Assembly: GCF_011682145.1 (NCBI RefSeq) | Contig: NZ_WHJH01000027.1 | Location: 18,253-82,252, forward strand | Direction: 5' to 3' | Length of the DNA stretch: 64,000 nt | From: Massilia mucilaginosa | Lineage (GTDB): Bacteria > Pseudomonadota > Gammaproteobacteria > Burkholderiales > Burkholderiaceae_D | Part shown: positions 32,095-45,000 of the stretch, piece after piece | How positions within the stretch are numbered: the first letter of the stretch is position 1 | Layout of the letters: every line of letters starts with the position of its first letter | Notes under the pieces: model-generated | What the model was told of the DNA's origin: nothing | Databases searched by the model: none | Seen by the model: only the letters and a program-made list of their open reading frames with translations | Made by a program: the position numbers and the translations under genes

Positions 32095-33213
32095 ATGACG
32101 CTTAAAGCGACTCCGCTCAATTCCGCACACCGCGCCGCCGGCGCCAAGATGGTCGATTTCGGCGGCTGGGACATGCCCGTCAACTACGGCTCGCAAATCG
32201 AAGAACACCACGCCGTGCGCAGCGATGTCGGCATGTTCGACGTCTCGCACATGTGCGTGGTCGATATCGAAGGCGACAACGTCCGCCCTTTCCTGCGCGG
32301 CCTGCTGGCCAATAACGTCGACAAGCTGCAAGTGGCCGGCAAGGCCCTGTATTCGTGCATGCTCAATCCGCAGGGCTTCGTCATCGACGACCTGATCGTC
32401 TACTTCTTCAGCGAGACCTGGTTCCGCCTGGTCGTCAACGCCGGCACCGCCGAAAAAGACGTGGCCTGGATCACAGCCCAAAACGACGCCACCGGCAGCG
32501 GCGTGACCATCACCCAGCGCCGCGACGGCAACGACCCGATGGCGCTGATCGCCGTGCAGGGCCCGAACGCGCGCGCCAGGGTATGGCAGGTGCTGCCGAC
32601 CACCCAGGCCGCGTCCGAGCCCCTGAAACCGTTCAACGCCGTCATCGTCAAGGACACCGCCTTCGGCGACGTGATGGTGGCGCGCACCGGCTACACCGGC
32701 GAAGACGGCTTCGAGCTGGCCTTCCCCGCTGCGCAGGCCGACGCACTATGGAACGCGCTGGTGGCCGCCGGCGTCAAGCCGGCCGGCCTGGGTGCGCGCG
32801 ACACCTTGCGCCTGGAAGCGGGCATGAATCTGTATGGCCAGGACATGGACGACACCGTCAACCCGCTCGACGCCGGCCTGGCGTGGACCATCGATCTGGT
32901 CTCCGAGCGCGACTTCATCGGCAAGACCGCGCTCAAGGCCATGGGCCAGAACGCGCAGTACGTGGGCCTGATCCTGCGCGAAAAAGGCGGCATTTTGCGC
33001 GCGCACCAGAAAGTGGTCGCCGCCGACGGCGCCACCGGCGAAATCACCAGCGGCACCTTCAGCCCGACCATGCAGGAAGCGATTGCGCTGGCGCGCGTGC
33101 CGATGGGCGTGGCCGTGGGCGACACCGTGCACGTCGAAATCCGCGACAAAAAGCTGGCCGCCAGCGTGATCAAGCTGCCGTTCGTGCGAAACGGTAAAAT
33201 CCTCGCTGCCTGA
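32095..33213 (+). CDS. gcvT: Glycine cleavage system T protein (aminomethyltransferase)
   Basis: This protein transfers the methylene group from aminomethyl-lipoyl GcvH to tetrahydrofolate, releasing ammonia. The ATG at 32095 follows TTGAGGA and gives a 372-residue protein of normal size. It starts [20 protein letters not shown] with the [12 protein letters not shown] segment. Later motifs include [26 protein letters not shown], and [17 protein letters not shown] around the folate site. It is the first gene behind the glycine riboswitch. gcvH follows after 61 bases. Confidence 0.97.
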   Translation: MTLKATPLNSAHRAAGAKMVDFGGWDMPVNYGSQIEEHHAVRSDVGMFDVSHMCVVDIEGDNVRPFLRGLLANNVDKLQVAGKALYSCMLNPQGFVIDDLIVYFFSETWFRLVVNAGTAEKDVAWITAQNDATGSGVTITQRRDGNDPMALIAVQGPNARARVWQVLPTTQAASEPLKPFNAVIVKDTAFGDVMVARTGYTGEDGFELAFPAAQADALWNALVAAGVKPAGLGARDTLRLEAGMNLYGQDMDDTVNPLDAGLAWTIDLVSERDFIGKTALKAMGQNAQYVGLILREKGGILRAHQKVVAADGATGEITSGTFSPTMQEAIALARVPMGVAVGDTVHVEIRDKKLAASVIKLPFVRNGKILAA

Positions 33214-33274
33214 TTCCTGGCACCACCTACATTACGTCATATTTACCTTACCGCGACCTCTTGGAGCAAACACA

Positions 33275-33655
33275 ATGAACATCCCAGCCGACCTGAAATA
33301 CACCGAGTCCCACGAATGGGTGCGCGCCGAAGCTGACGGCACCCTCACCGTCGGCATCACCGAATACGCGCAGGACGCGCTGGGCGACATCGTCTTCGTC
33401 GAACTGCCGAAAGTCGGCAAGATCCTCACCGCCGGCGACGACGCCGCCGTGGTCGAATCGGTCAAGGCCGCCAGCGACATCTATGCGCCCGTGTCGGGCG
33501 AGTGCATCGCCGTCAACGACGCCGTCGCCGACGCGCCGGACTCGATCAACACCGACGCTTACGCGGCCTGGCTGTTCAAGCTCAAGCCGAGCGACGCCGG
33601 CGCCATCGACGGCCTGCTCGACGCCACCGCCTACGGCAAAGCTACCGCAGAGTAA
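33275..33655 (+). CDS. gcvH: Glycine cleavage system H protein
   Basis: This is the lipoyl carrier that shuttles the aminomethyl group between P and T proteins. The 126-residue protein contains the lipoylation site [16 protein letters not shown], with the modified Lys at about residue 64, and the N-terminal KYTESHEWV signature. It also has [11 protein letters not shown]. The gene lies between gcvT and gcvP in the usual order. Confidence 0.98.
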   Translation: MNIPADLKYTESHEWVRAEADGTLTVGITEYAQDALGDIVFVELPKVGKILTAGDDAAVVESVKAASDIYAPVSGECIAVNDAVADAPDSINTDAYAAWLFKLKPSDAGAIDGLLDATAYGKATAE

Positions 33656-33749
33656 AAACTCCTGGCCGCCCCGATGACCATCGCGGCGGCCATTTTTTCA
33701 GTTCGCCGCCGCCATTCGCTGCGGCAGTCTTTTTTCGGCTCCCACTACC

Positions 33750-36647
<2,898 letters not shown>

Positions 36648-36662
36648 GCGCACTCGCCGTTA

Positions 36663-38285
36663 TCAGGGCCGCCGGGAAGCGAGCCGCAGATGCGGCGCGG
36701 TCTTCTTCGGCGGCTCTGCCGTTTCAGGCACGCTGTCGTCGAACTGAAATCCGCCGACCGCTTGCGACAGGGCTAGCGCCTGGCTCTGCAGCCGTCGGGC
36801 TGCCGATGCCGCCTCTTTCACCAGCACCGAATTGTGGCGCGTCATCTGCTCCATCTCGACGATCGCCGCGCTCACCGCGCCGATACCGCCGGCCTGGCCC
36901 GCGCTCGCCTGCCCGATGCGGCCGACCGTCTCTCCCACCTGCTGCACCGACAGTGCGATGCCGGCCATGCGCGCGCCCGCGTCCGAGGCGCTGGCGCTGG
37001 CGCTGTCGATGTCGGCCAGCGACTGCGCGGTCAAGGCCGTGATCTCGTGCGCGGCGCCGGCCGTGCGCTGCGCCAGCGCGCGCACTTCTCCCGCCAGCGC
37101 GGCCAGGCCGCCGCCCTGCTCCCCAACCCTGCCCGCTTCCAGCGCCGCATTGAGCGCCAGCGCATTGGTCTGGCCGGACAGCTGATCGATCACGCCGACC
37201 AGCTGCGCCACGCGCTGCGCGTTGGCGCGCAGCGCCGCCATCGACAGCACCAGGCGGTCGACCACGCCGCCGCCGCACAGGGCCTGCATCGACGCCTCGT
37301 CGGCCAGCAGGTTGGCGCTGTGCGCGCCCTCGACCGCGCCGCCGGCCGCCGCGCCAAGCTGGCCCACCGTGCCGGCCGCGCGCTGCAGCACGCTGGCCTG
37401 GGCCGCATTCCTGCGCGACAGGCCGGCGCTGCCGCTGGCGATGCCGCGCGAGGCCGAATCGATCGAGCGCGCCGAGGCCTGGATGCTTTTCAGGGTGACG
37501 TTCAGGGAGCCGATGGCCGCATCGAGCGTGCGCGCGCTGTCGGCGATTTCGTCGCTGCCGTAGCTGCGGTTCTTGACCGTCAGGTCGCCGCTGGCGAGTT
37601 CCCCGGCGCTCCGCTTGACGTCCGCCACGCCGCGCAGCAGCGCGCGCCGCACCAGCGTGGTGATGCCGAGCGTGGCGGCCACCGACAGCGCCACCAGCAG
37701 CGGCATCAGCACCGACAGGGCTGCAAAATCGGCGGCCGCGCGGCTTGAGGCGTGTTCGCTCAGTTCCTGCTCGAAGCGCGCCAGTTCCGCCAGCCGCAAT
37801 GCCACCACGCCGAAGGCCTGTTCGGCCTTGGACATGGCGTTTGCACTCATCGAATGGTCGACCTGGGAAAACTCGATTACGTCGAGGATGGCGCGCACGT
37901 AGGTCGCGTGCGCGGCCCCGGCCTGGGTGATGAAGCGCTGCTCGGGGCCATGGCCTCCGGTGCGCCGCGCCAGGGCCGCGAACTTGCGTTCGATGGCGGC
38001 GTGGCGCTGATAGATATCCTGGCCCAGCCCATCGATACGCGGCGCCGAAAAACTGGCGCTGATCCAGGTCAGCAGCTGGTACATGCGCGCGTGCGCCTGC
38101 TGGACGTCGGTCGCCAGTTCGCCGGCTTCGCGGATGCGGGCGGCGCGCTCGTTGACGATCATGTCGACCGCCTGGTTCTGGCGCACCATCGCATACCACG
38201 CGCTGCCGGAGGAGACGATCAGCAGCAGCAGCACCATGCAGGGAGCGAGCAGCAGCTTGGGACCGATACGCAGGCGTTCGAGCAT
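36663..38285 (-). CDS. Methyl-accepting chemotaxis protein
   Basis: This 540-residue inner-membrane receptor begins at ATG 38285, one base after the TGA of the upstream gene. It has a membrane helix (KLLLAPCMVLLLLIVSSGSA) and a periplasmic four-helix ligand domain (about 45-190). A second membrane helix and a HAMP segment (AGELASGDLTVKNRSYGSDEI) follow. The signalling tip is QTNALALNAALEAGRVGEQG. The tip continues as GGLAALAGEVRALAQRTAGAA, where the usual RGFAVVAxEVR is altered. The receptor may thus be a divergent MCP. The tail is basic and lacks a CheR-binding pentapeptide. The stated ligand class is unknown. Confidence 0.9.
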   Translation of the reverse strand: MLERLRIGPKLLLAPCMVLLLLIVSSGSAWYAMVRQNQAVDMIVNERAARIREAGELATDVQQAHARMYQLLTWISASFSAPRIDGLGQDIYQRHAAIERKFAALARRTGGHGPEQRFITQAGAAHATYVRAILDVIEFSQVDHSMSANAMSKAEQAFGVVALRLAELARFEQELSEHASSRAAADFAALSVLMPLLVALSVAATLGITTLVRRALLRGVADVKRSAGELASGDLTVKNRSYGSDEIADSARTLDAAIGSLNVTLKSIQASARSIDSASRGIASGSAGLSRRNAAQASVLQRAAGTVGQLGAAAGGAVEGAHSANLLADEASMQALCGGGVVDRLVLSMAALRANAQRVAQLVGVIDQLSGQTNALALNAALEAGRVGEQGGGLAALAGEVRALAQRTAGAAHEITALTAQSLADIDSASASASDAGARMAGIALSVQQVGETVGRIGQASAGQAGGIGAVSAAIVEMEQMTRHNSVLVKEAASAARRLQSQALALSQAVGGFQFDDSVPETAEPPKKTAPHLRLASRRP

Positions 38286-38286
38286 G

Positions 38287-38751
38287 TCAGTGCTTGTAGA
38301 CGCCGGCTTCGAGGGCCACGTCGCCAATCCGCAACACATACGTGGTCTTGGCTTCGACCTTGCCGTTGACCGGATTCTTGAACTTGTAGTCGACCCAGCC
38401 GCGCCCCGGACCGTTGGCGATCGCAATCATCTCGTGGCGGAACAGCTTGCCGTCGGCGTCAGGCACGTCGCGCAGGTCCTTGCCGATCAGGGCCACCGTC
38501 GGATGGGCCACCGTGATGCCGCCCAGGTCGCGCATGGCCAGGTACAGGGCGCCCTGGTTGTACTCGGGGTCGCGCGCAATGATCCGGCGGATCATTTCCT
38601 CCTTGCCCTTGAGGCGCATGAAGCGCGCGCCCTTTTCGGCCAGTGCGACCGCATCCTTTTCGCTCGGCTCGGCCGCGGCGGCCGTGCCGCCGGCCGCCGC
38701 CGCGCCCCAGAAACAGGCCAGCAAGACGCCGGCCTTGATGAGAATCTTCAC
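38287..38751 (-). CDS. Periplasmic cache-type domain protein, partner of the downstream chemoreceptor
   Basis: The GTG at 38751 is chosen as start because AAGGA lies seven bases upstream and it opens a signal peptide (KILIKAGVLLACFWGAAAA). The frame is open further upstream without a ribosome-binding site. The 154-residue product is mostly a single cache-like sensor domain, including YNQGALYLAMRDLGGITVAHPT and RGWVDYKFKNPVNGKVEAKTTYV. These are typical of small exported calcium-channel-like or cache proteins. Its TGA is followed by one base and then the MCP ATG, so the two are translated together. It is plausibly a ligand-binding protein for that receptor. Confidence 0.75.
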   Translation of the reverse strand: MKILIKAGVLLACFWGAAAAGGTAAAAEPSEKDAVALAEKGARFMRLKGKEEMIRRIIARDPEYNQGALYLAMRDLGGITVAHPTVALIGKDLRDVPDADGKLFRHEMIAIANGPGRGWVDYKFKNPVNGKVEAKTTYVLRIGDVALEAGVYKH

Positions 38752-38943
38752 AATGATGTCCTTCAACGTCGGTGAACGCGCATTCCGGTGCCGGCGCAGG
38801 TATGATTGTCTGCCAGTGGGCTTGCGCGAGATGAGTTCGCGCAATGTTTCCTGAGCGCATAGGTTAATTTACGCGTTCGCGCGGGGCGCCGGTTTGCGCA
38901 GGATCAATCGTGCGGACCGCGCCAACCCAGCCAAGGAAGAGAG

Positions 38944-39300
38944 ATGGATCGTTCAGTTGTCGCCCTGTTGTTATCAGGTCTCGTGTTTCCGGGCACCGGC
39001 CAGTTTTACCTGGGCCGGCGCGCGCGCGCCTGCCTGTTCATCCTGCCGACCCTGGCCGCGGCCATCTATTTTTTCAAGCAGGTTCTCGACAGCGCCTCGC
39101 TGATGGTCGATGACGTGCTGCGCGGCGCGCTGCCGGCCGATCCGGTGCTGATCGCCGAGCGCCTGCACCAGCAGGGCGAGACCGCCTCGCCGATGATGAA
39201 TCTCGCCGCCGCCGTGATGCTGGTGTGCTGGCTGGCCAGCGCGCTCGACGCCTGGCTGCTGGGCCGCGCCATGGCGCGCGGCGCGAAAGCGGCGCCATGA
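38944..39300 (+). CDS. Small inner-membrane protein, TM2-like
   Basis: The 118-residue protein has an N-terminal segment VALLLSGLVFPGTGQFYLGRRARA, like the glycine-rich start of TM2-type membrane proteins. A hydrophobic helix (LFILPTLAAAIYFF) and a further helix (AAAVMLVCWLASALDAWLLG) follow a 45-residue soluble loop. The function is unknown. A GAGAG precedes the ATG. Its TGA overlaps the next gene's ATG, so both are probably made together. Confidence 0.65.
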   Translation: MDRSVVALLLSGLVFPGTGQFYLGRRARACLFILPTLAAAIYFFKQVLDSASLMVDDVLRGALPADPVLIAERLHQQGETASPMMNLAAAVMLVCWLASALDAWLLGRAMARGAKAAP

Positions 39301-39734
39301 GGGGCGTTGCGCTGGTGTGCCTGCTGGGCCTGACCCTGGCCGGCTGCGCCGCGCCGCCGCCGCCATCGCCATCGCCGCCGCCATCGCCGGGGCCGGGGCC
39401 GGGGCCGGGGCCGGGGGGCATCGTGCGCACCGAAGTGCAGCGGGCCGCGTCATCGCTTCCCGGGCATGATGCGGTGGTGATGCGGGTCGAGCTGGCGGCC
39501 GGCGCGCGCGCCGGGCGCCACACCCATCCGGGCGACGAAATCGGCTATGTGCTCGAAGGCGAAGGCCAGCTGCTGGTCGACGGCGCCGCGCCACGCCTGC
39601 TGCGCGCCGGCGACGCCTTCGTGGTGCCGGCCGGCGTAGTGCACGACGCCCACAACCCGGGCCGCGCCGCCATGCGCCTGGTGGGCGTGTTCGTGGTCGA
39701 CAAAAACAAGCCGCTGGCCACGCCGGCCCGGTAA
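39297..39734 (+). CDS. Cupin-domain lipoprotein
   Basis: The ATG at 39297 overlaps the preceding stop (ATGA) and begins a lipoprotein signal, MRGVALVCLLGLTLAGC, with Cys 17 as lipid attachment site. A Pro/Ser then Pro/Gly tract (about residues 20-40) is encoded by hexanucleotide repeats. The remaining 100 residues form a cupin barrel: RHTHPGDEIGYVLEGEGQLL carries the two His and the Glu of motif one, and VPAGVVHDAHNPG the His of motif two. The protein has 145 residues. It is likely anchored in the envelope with its barrel in the periplasm. The substrate is unknown. Confidence 0.8.
   Translation: MRGVALVCLLGLTLAGCAAPPPPSPSPPPSPGPGPGPGPGGIVRTEVQRAASSLPGHDAVVMRVELAAGARAGRHTHPGDEIGYVLEGEGQLLVDGAAPRLLRAGDAFVVPAGVVHDAHNPGRAAMRLVGVFVVDKNKPLATPAR
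39387..39418 (+). repeat. CCGGGG hexanucleotide tandem repeat
   Basis: Five exact copies of CCGGGG, followed by extra G residues, lie inside the cupin lipoprotein gene and encode a Pro-Gly tract. The multiple runs of four G could form a G-quadruplex. Copy number changes keep the reading frame. Confidence 0.85.
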
Positions 39735-39829
39735 GCCACCGCCGGCGCGGCCGCCTTGTCGTTAACGCAAAAAGCGCCGCCCGCAGCGATGCGTGACGAC
39801 GCTTGCCGGCCGCGCCGCGCGCGCGCCGC

Positions 39830-41518
39830 TTAGGCCAGCTTGACCGCGTGCTCGCGGGTGGCGTGGAAGGTCAGCTTGGGCCAGCGCTCTTCGGTCAGGC
39901 GCAGGTTGACGTTGGAAGTCGCCAGGTACGCCATGTTGCCGGCCGCATCGTAGGCCACGTTGTGGCCGAGGGCCGCTTCGAAGTCGGACAGGATGCGCTT
40001 GTCTTCGCCGCTGATCCAGCGCGCGCTGCTGATGCTGGTGCCTTCGAACACGGCGTCGACGCCATACTCGTTGAGCAGGCGGCTGGCCACCACTTCAAAC
40101 TGCAGCACCCCGACCGCGCCCAGTACCAGTTCGCCGCCCTGCACCGGTTTGAAGACCTGCACCGCGCCCTCTTCGCCGAGCTGCTGCAAGCCTTTGTGCA
40201 GCTGCTTGATCTTGAGCGGATTGCGGATGCGCACCGAGCGGAAGAAGTCCGGCGCAAAATACGGAATGCCGGTAAATTGCAGCATCTCGCCTTCGGAGAA
40301 GCTGTCGCCGATCTGCATGTTGCCGTGGTTCGGCAAGCCGATGATGTCGCCGGCGTAGGCTTCCTCGACCTGCTCGCGCGAGGACGCCATGAAGGTGACC
40401 ACCGACGAGACCTTGATCTCGCGCCCCAGGCGCAGGTGCTTGACCTTCATGCCGCGCTCGAAGCGCCCCGAGCACACGCGCAGGAAGGCGATGCGGTCGC
40501 GGTGGGCCGGGTCCATGTTGGCCTGGATCTTGAAGACGAAACCGGAGAACGGCTGCTCGCTCGGGGCGACCACGCGCACGGTGGCGTCGCGCTCGCGCGG
40601 GGCCGGGGCCCAGTCGACCAGCGCCGAGAGGATTTCGCGCACGCCGAAGTTGTTGATGGCCGAACCGAAAAACACCGGAGTCTGCACGCCGGCCAGGAAC
40701 TGCTCCAGGTCGAACGGGTGCGAGGCGCCGTGTACCAGCTCCACTTCCATTTTCAGCTGCTCGATTTCGAGCGGGAACATGGCCGCCAGCTTCGGATTGT
40801 CGATCCCCTTGACGATTTCGAATGCGCCGTCGGCCTTTTCTTCGCCGGCCTTGAACAGCATGATTTCATCGCGCAGCAGGTGGTACACGCCGCGGAAGTT
40901 CTTGCCCATGCCGATCGGCCAGGTCACCGGCGCGCACTCGATCTTGAGCACCGATTCGAGTTCGTCGAGCAGGTCGAGCGGATCGCGCGTTTCGCGGTCC
41001 ATCTTGTTCATGAAGGTGACGATCGGCGTGTTGCGCATGCGGCATACGGCCAGCAGCTTGATGGTCTGCGCTTCCACGCCCTTGGCCGCGTCGATCACCA
41101 TCAGGGCCGAGTCGACGGCGGTGAGCACGCGGTAGGTGTCTTCCGAGAAGTCCTGGTGGCCGGGGGTGTCGAGCAGGTTGATGACATGCTCGCGGTGCTC
41201 GAACTGCATCACCGAGCTGGCCACGGAAATGCCGCGCTGCTTTTCGATCTCCATCCAGTCGGAGGTGGCGTGGCGGCCGCTTTTGCGCGCCTTGACCGTG
41301 CCGGCCATCTGGATCGCGCCCGAAAACAGCAGCAGCTTTTCGGTCAGGGTGGTCTTGCCGGCGTCGGGGTGGGAAATGATGCCGAAAGTACGGCGGCGCG
41401 CCACTTCGCGGGCAATCGCCGCGGGAGCGGGCGTCGCGCCGGAGGCGGAAACGTCTGAAGCGGGAAGGTCTGAAGCGGGAAGGGAAGTATCGGTATCGTT
41501 GGCCATATTCTCAGCCAT
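39830..41518 (-). CDS. prfC: Peptide chain release factor 3
   Basis: This GTPase recycles RF1 and RF2 from the ribosome. The ATG at 41518 ([10 protein letters not shown]) is chosen because GAGG lies seven bases upstream. An earlier in-frame start would add eight residues. The protein of 562 residues is longer than E. coli RF3 owing to an N-terminal tail with a small imperfect repeat ([15 protein letters not shown], residues about 13-27). GTPase motifs are HPDAGKTT (G1), RGISVASSV (G2), [14 protein letters not shown] (G3) and FMNKMDRE (G4). Domains 2 and 3 follow. It is a single gene between the cupin gene and pilE. Confidence 0.95.
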   Translation of the reverse strand: MAENMANDTDTSLPASDLPASDVSASGATPAPAAIAREVARRRTFGIISHPDAGKTTLTEKLLLFSGAIQMAGTVKARKSGRHATSDWMEIEKQRGISVASSVMQFEHREHVINLLDTPGHQDFSEDTYRVLTAVDSALMVIDAAKGVEAQTIKLLAVCRMRNTPIVTFMNKMDRETRDPLDLLDELESVLKIECAPVTWPIGMGKNFRGVYHLLRDEIMLFKAGEEKADGAFEIVKGIDNPKLAAMFPLEIEQLKMEVELVHGASHPFDLEQFLAGVQTPVFFGSAINNFGVREILSALVDWAPAPRERDATVRVVAPSEQPFSGFVFKIQANMDPAHRDRIAFLRVCSGRFERGMKVKHLRLGREIKVSSVVTFMASSREQVEEAYAGDIIGLPNHGNMQIGDSFSEGEMLQFTGIPYFAPDFFRSVRIRNPLKIKQLHKGLQQLGEEGAVQVFKPVQGGELVLGAVGVLQFEVVASRLLNEYGVDAVFEGTSISSARWISGEDKRILSDFEAALGHNVAYDAAGNMAYLATSNVNLRLTEERWPKLTFHATREHAVKLA

Positions 41519-41580
41519 AACATGGCCTCGCACAAAACCCACGATTTTACCGATACTTGCCCTGCTCGTGTGAACTGATT

Positions 41581-41605
41581 CAGGCGCGGCGGGGAGCCGC
41601 GCCTG
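41581..41605 (-). other. Strong stem-loop downstream of the pilin operon
   Basis: A nine-base perfect stem, CAGGCGCGG with CCGCGCCTG around a seven-base loop, lies 35 bases beyond the pilE stop. There is no T-run on either side, so it is either a weak terminator or an RNA-protecting hairpin. Confidence 0.5.
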
Positions 41606-41639
41606 CGGTGTTACGGCCGCCCGGCGCCCCGGGCCGGCC

Positions 41640-42059
41640 TTACCAGCACTTGTCGGCGACTTTTTCGGTGCTGGTGGTGCCGGTGTGCTCGAGCATCAGC
41701 GCGCCGCATTTGTCGTCGAGCTGCTTGCCCTGCGGCGTGGCGAGCAAGGTGAACGCGTCGGCCGTCTGCGCCTTGATCGAGATCACATACCTGGCATCTC
41801 CCGTTTTCGGCGACTGCGCGGCCAGCACCGGGGCGGCTTCATAGGTGCCCTTGCTGGTGTAAAAGCGCTCCATGTACTGGGCCTGCTCGCTCAGGATCGC
41901 CTTGGCGGTCGACCTGTGCGAGTTCAGCACGTACTGCGTATAGGACGGGTACGCGATGGCGGACAGGATGCCCACCACGGCGCACGCGATGAACAACTCG
42001 ATCAGGGTGAAGCCGCCGGAGCGGCGCCGCCCCGGCATGGTGCGTGCGCCCGCCATCAT
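41640..42059 (-). CDS. pilE: Type IV minor pilin, PilE-like
   Basis: This is a pilin-like protein of 139 residues with the class III leader [25 protein letters not shown]. PilD cleaves before the Phe, and Glu5 is present. A long amphipathic helix follows. Two C-terminal Cys (DKCGA and DKCW) likely form the D-region disulfide loop. The start at 42059 overlaps the pilY1 stop by four bases. In beta- and gammaproteobacteria the pilin at this position is the last minor pilin of the fimT-pilVWXY1E operon that primes pilus assembly. Confidence 0.9.
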   Translation of the reverse strand: MMAGARTMPGRRRSGGFTLIELFIACAVVGILSAIAYPSYTQYVLNSHRSTAKAILSEQAQYMERFYTSKGTYEAAPVLAAQSPKTGDARYVISIKAQTADAFTLLATPQGKQLDDKCGALMLEHTGTTSTEKVADKCW

Positions 42060-45000
42060 CGCTGCAGCTCCCGCCAGTTGATGCGGCCGATATTGGGCGA
42101 CTTCGAGGGTTCACCCTCCTCTACCACAGTTGGCTTGCAGTCGGTGCCAACGCAATCCTCGGTCTCGCCGCCGACCAGCACGCCGCCAGCGTCGCCGGTC
42201 CCGGTGCTGCCACTGCTGCCATTCGGCCAGACGGTGGTCGACACGCCCGTGCGGATGTAGCCGCCATCGGTCCCCTGGGGCGTATGCGTCCAGACGATCG
42301 TGGTGACGCTGCCGTCAAGGTTATTGGTGACGGTATTCGGCGGCGGCGGCGGGATGTCGTCAGGCGTTTTCCCGGGGACTGGCACGAACACGCCTTTCGG
42401 ATCTTTCGCTCCTTCGGCCGACTTGCCCGGAATGGCTGGCGCGCCTGCAAGTTTGGTCGTTACTGGCGGAGCCATGTTGTAGGTTCCATCCGTCATGCAG
42501 CGCACCTCGGGATGGTGCCAGTAGATCAGGTACTCCGCAATGAGTTTGCCGGATGACGCCTCGTAGCGATCTTTCTTGAGGCGGTAGCCCAGCTTCGGCT
42601 GGCCCGCCACATTCAGTTCGATGTCATCCTGGGTGATGTTGGCCGAGACGATCTGCAGGGTCAGGGCGCCATTACGCCATGCACTGCCCGCACCGCGTAC
42701 CGCCTCTTTCACGGCAACGCCGGCGCAATTCGGGTGCATCGGATGCACGCCGGTCCGCTTTTCGCCCGGCACCCACTCCTTGACGGTAAATGCGTTCAGC
42801 GGCATCGACCACATCATCTCCTTGACCGAGGCCATGGAGTATTTCGTCATTTCCGCCACCTTCATTGCGTCCTGGGTCTGGTACCCGATCACCGGGCCGT
42901 CGTATTCGGCCTGCTTGCCAGCCACCACCGCGCCGAGCACCTTGAAGCTGATTGCCGGCGAATGCTGCTGGTTTGCCATCAGCAGCTTGAACTCGGTGTT
43001 ATCCGTGGTGGCGCTTTCGGTGAGGGTGGTTTTCCATGTTTTCTCCGTCCTGGTCCGTTTCTGCCAGTAAGGCGCCTTCTTGTCGCCCGATGCTGTATAG
43101 GAATAGGCATTCTCGACGTAGGTCGAGGTATACTCTCTCGTTGTCACCATTGCCACTTTGCCACTGACCAGTACTGGCACCGGTCCGGACACGTAGGTGA
43201 TTGCCGAATCAGTCAGGTAGCTCACCTCGGTTTTCTGCGTGTTGCTAGCCACCTTGGTCGTCGATGTGGTCGGGGTGCCAGCCACCGTCGTCGCCTCGGG
43301 TGGGTAAGTTTTTGCCGCTTTCAACGCGGGCGTGTCCGGCAGGGACTTCGTGGTGATCGCGGGTACGGAGACCGTATGCAGGCGCTGCAAGTCCTGGCTC
43401 GGATTGATCATGCTCAAGCCGGTGACGTCATAGATGTCGTCATACTCGTGAACGTGAACATAATTGAGACCCTTGCCTTCGACCGCATTATCGGCAGCCC
43501 GGCCCAGCGAATAGTAGCCGTTGCTCGACTGGGTCGTGGCATACCTGTATGCGCCGGTCGAGCTGCTTTTCAGATTGCCGCAGCGCACGTAGCAGAAGAA
43601 GTCGGTATCGAAGTGACCACCTTCCACGCCGCGCTCGCCCTTGACCACTTCCGGAAGAACATCGACGATAACCGGCGGCTTCGGCGCGCCGTTGCGGTCG
43701 AAGCTGGCCTGGAACACGTCAATGCCGCCGGCCGATACGCCAACCAGTTGCGAACGCACGCCTCCACCCATGTGGCGGCCGACCGGATAATAGGTCGTGG
43801 TGGTGCTTCCCACGGTTTCGTCGATCAGATCGTCGGCGGTAAATGCACGGTCGACGTTCAGGTCGAACACCACGCTGTGGGTGTCGCCACCGGTCAGGTA
43901 GTTCAATTGCATCCACCAGTTCTCGCCGGGCGGCTTGGCATCGGGCGTTTTAGTCGGGTTGGTGGTGAAAAACTGGAACACTTTGCCGTTGACGTAAGCG
44001 CCATCGCCAACCACGCGCTCGCCCGCGTCAATTTTCAATTCCACTTTCCAGCCCTTGTTGACACCGCCGGAATAGTTCAGCGGCTCGTTGGTGACGGTGC
44101 GAACGCGCACCTTCTCCGCCTCCGTCCCCGTCTTCAGAGTGTACTCCCGCTCGGTCAAGGTCTGCGTAACATAGGTGCCCTTGGTGAGGTCGGCCTTGTC
44201 CCATACGCCAATCGCATGGTCCACCGTCGTTTTCGCGGTCAGGTCGCCCGGAGTCAACAGCCGTCCGGTGACGAACAGCACCATCGAGCCGCCGGCCGGA
44301 TGCGATGCCAGGCCGGGAGCCATGGTGATCGAACGCCCCGCGCCGCCGCCGTCATGCAGCAAGGTCGAGGTTCCCTTGATCAGGTCGAACATCCACATAT
44401 TGCCCAGCAAATCGCCGGCATACGCGGTATCGCTGTAACCGTCGTTATCGCTGTCGCGCACGGACGGCGAGGAAAGGCCGTTCGGCGCGCTCGCGCTGCC
44501 GGCGCCGGTATCGATCGGACGGATCAGCTCGCCGGTCTTGGCGTTGATTACGTACAGCACGGCATGGCCGTTGGAGGTGGCAGGGTCGCCGTAGTAGCCG
44601 TTACCGACCACCGCCGCCGGGGTGGTGGCGTTGAGCTTGACCAGGACCGGCGCGCTGTAGGTGTAGCCCAGGTCCTTGTAACCTTCGGTCTTGTTGGTAA
44701 CTTCCCACAGGACCTTGGACGCCGCGCTGGTCTCGTCGGCCGGCATGCTGGTCACATCGAGCGCATACAGGGCCTGGCCGCCAGCACCAAGGGCGCCGAC
44801 CAGGAAGGTTTGCTTGTCCATGGTGCGCAAGGAAATGCCGCCATCGACATAGTAGCGGTGTTTGTAGTCTTTGCTCGCCAGATCCTTCAGGCCGCCCATG
44901 AGCGCGCCGGGAATATAGGCGAAGCGCTCCGAGCCGTCAGCGGCATTGATTGCGTGCAACATGCCATCGTTGGCGCCGACAAACACGGTCTTGCTAGTGC

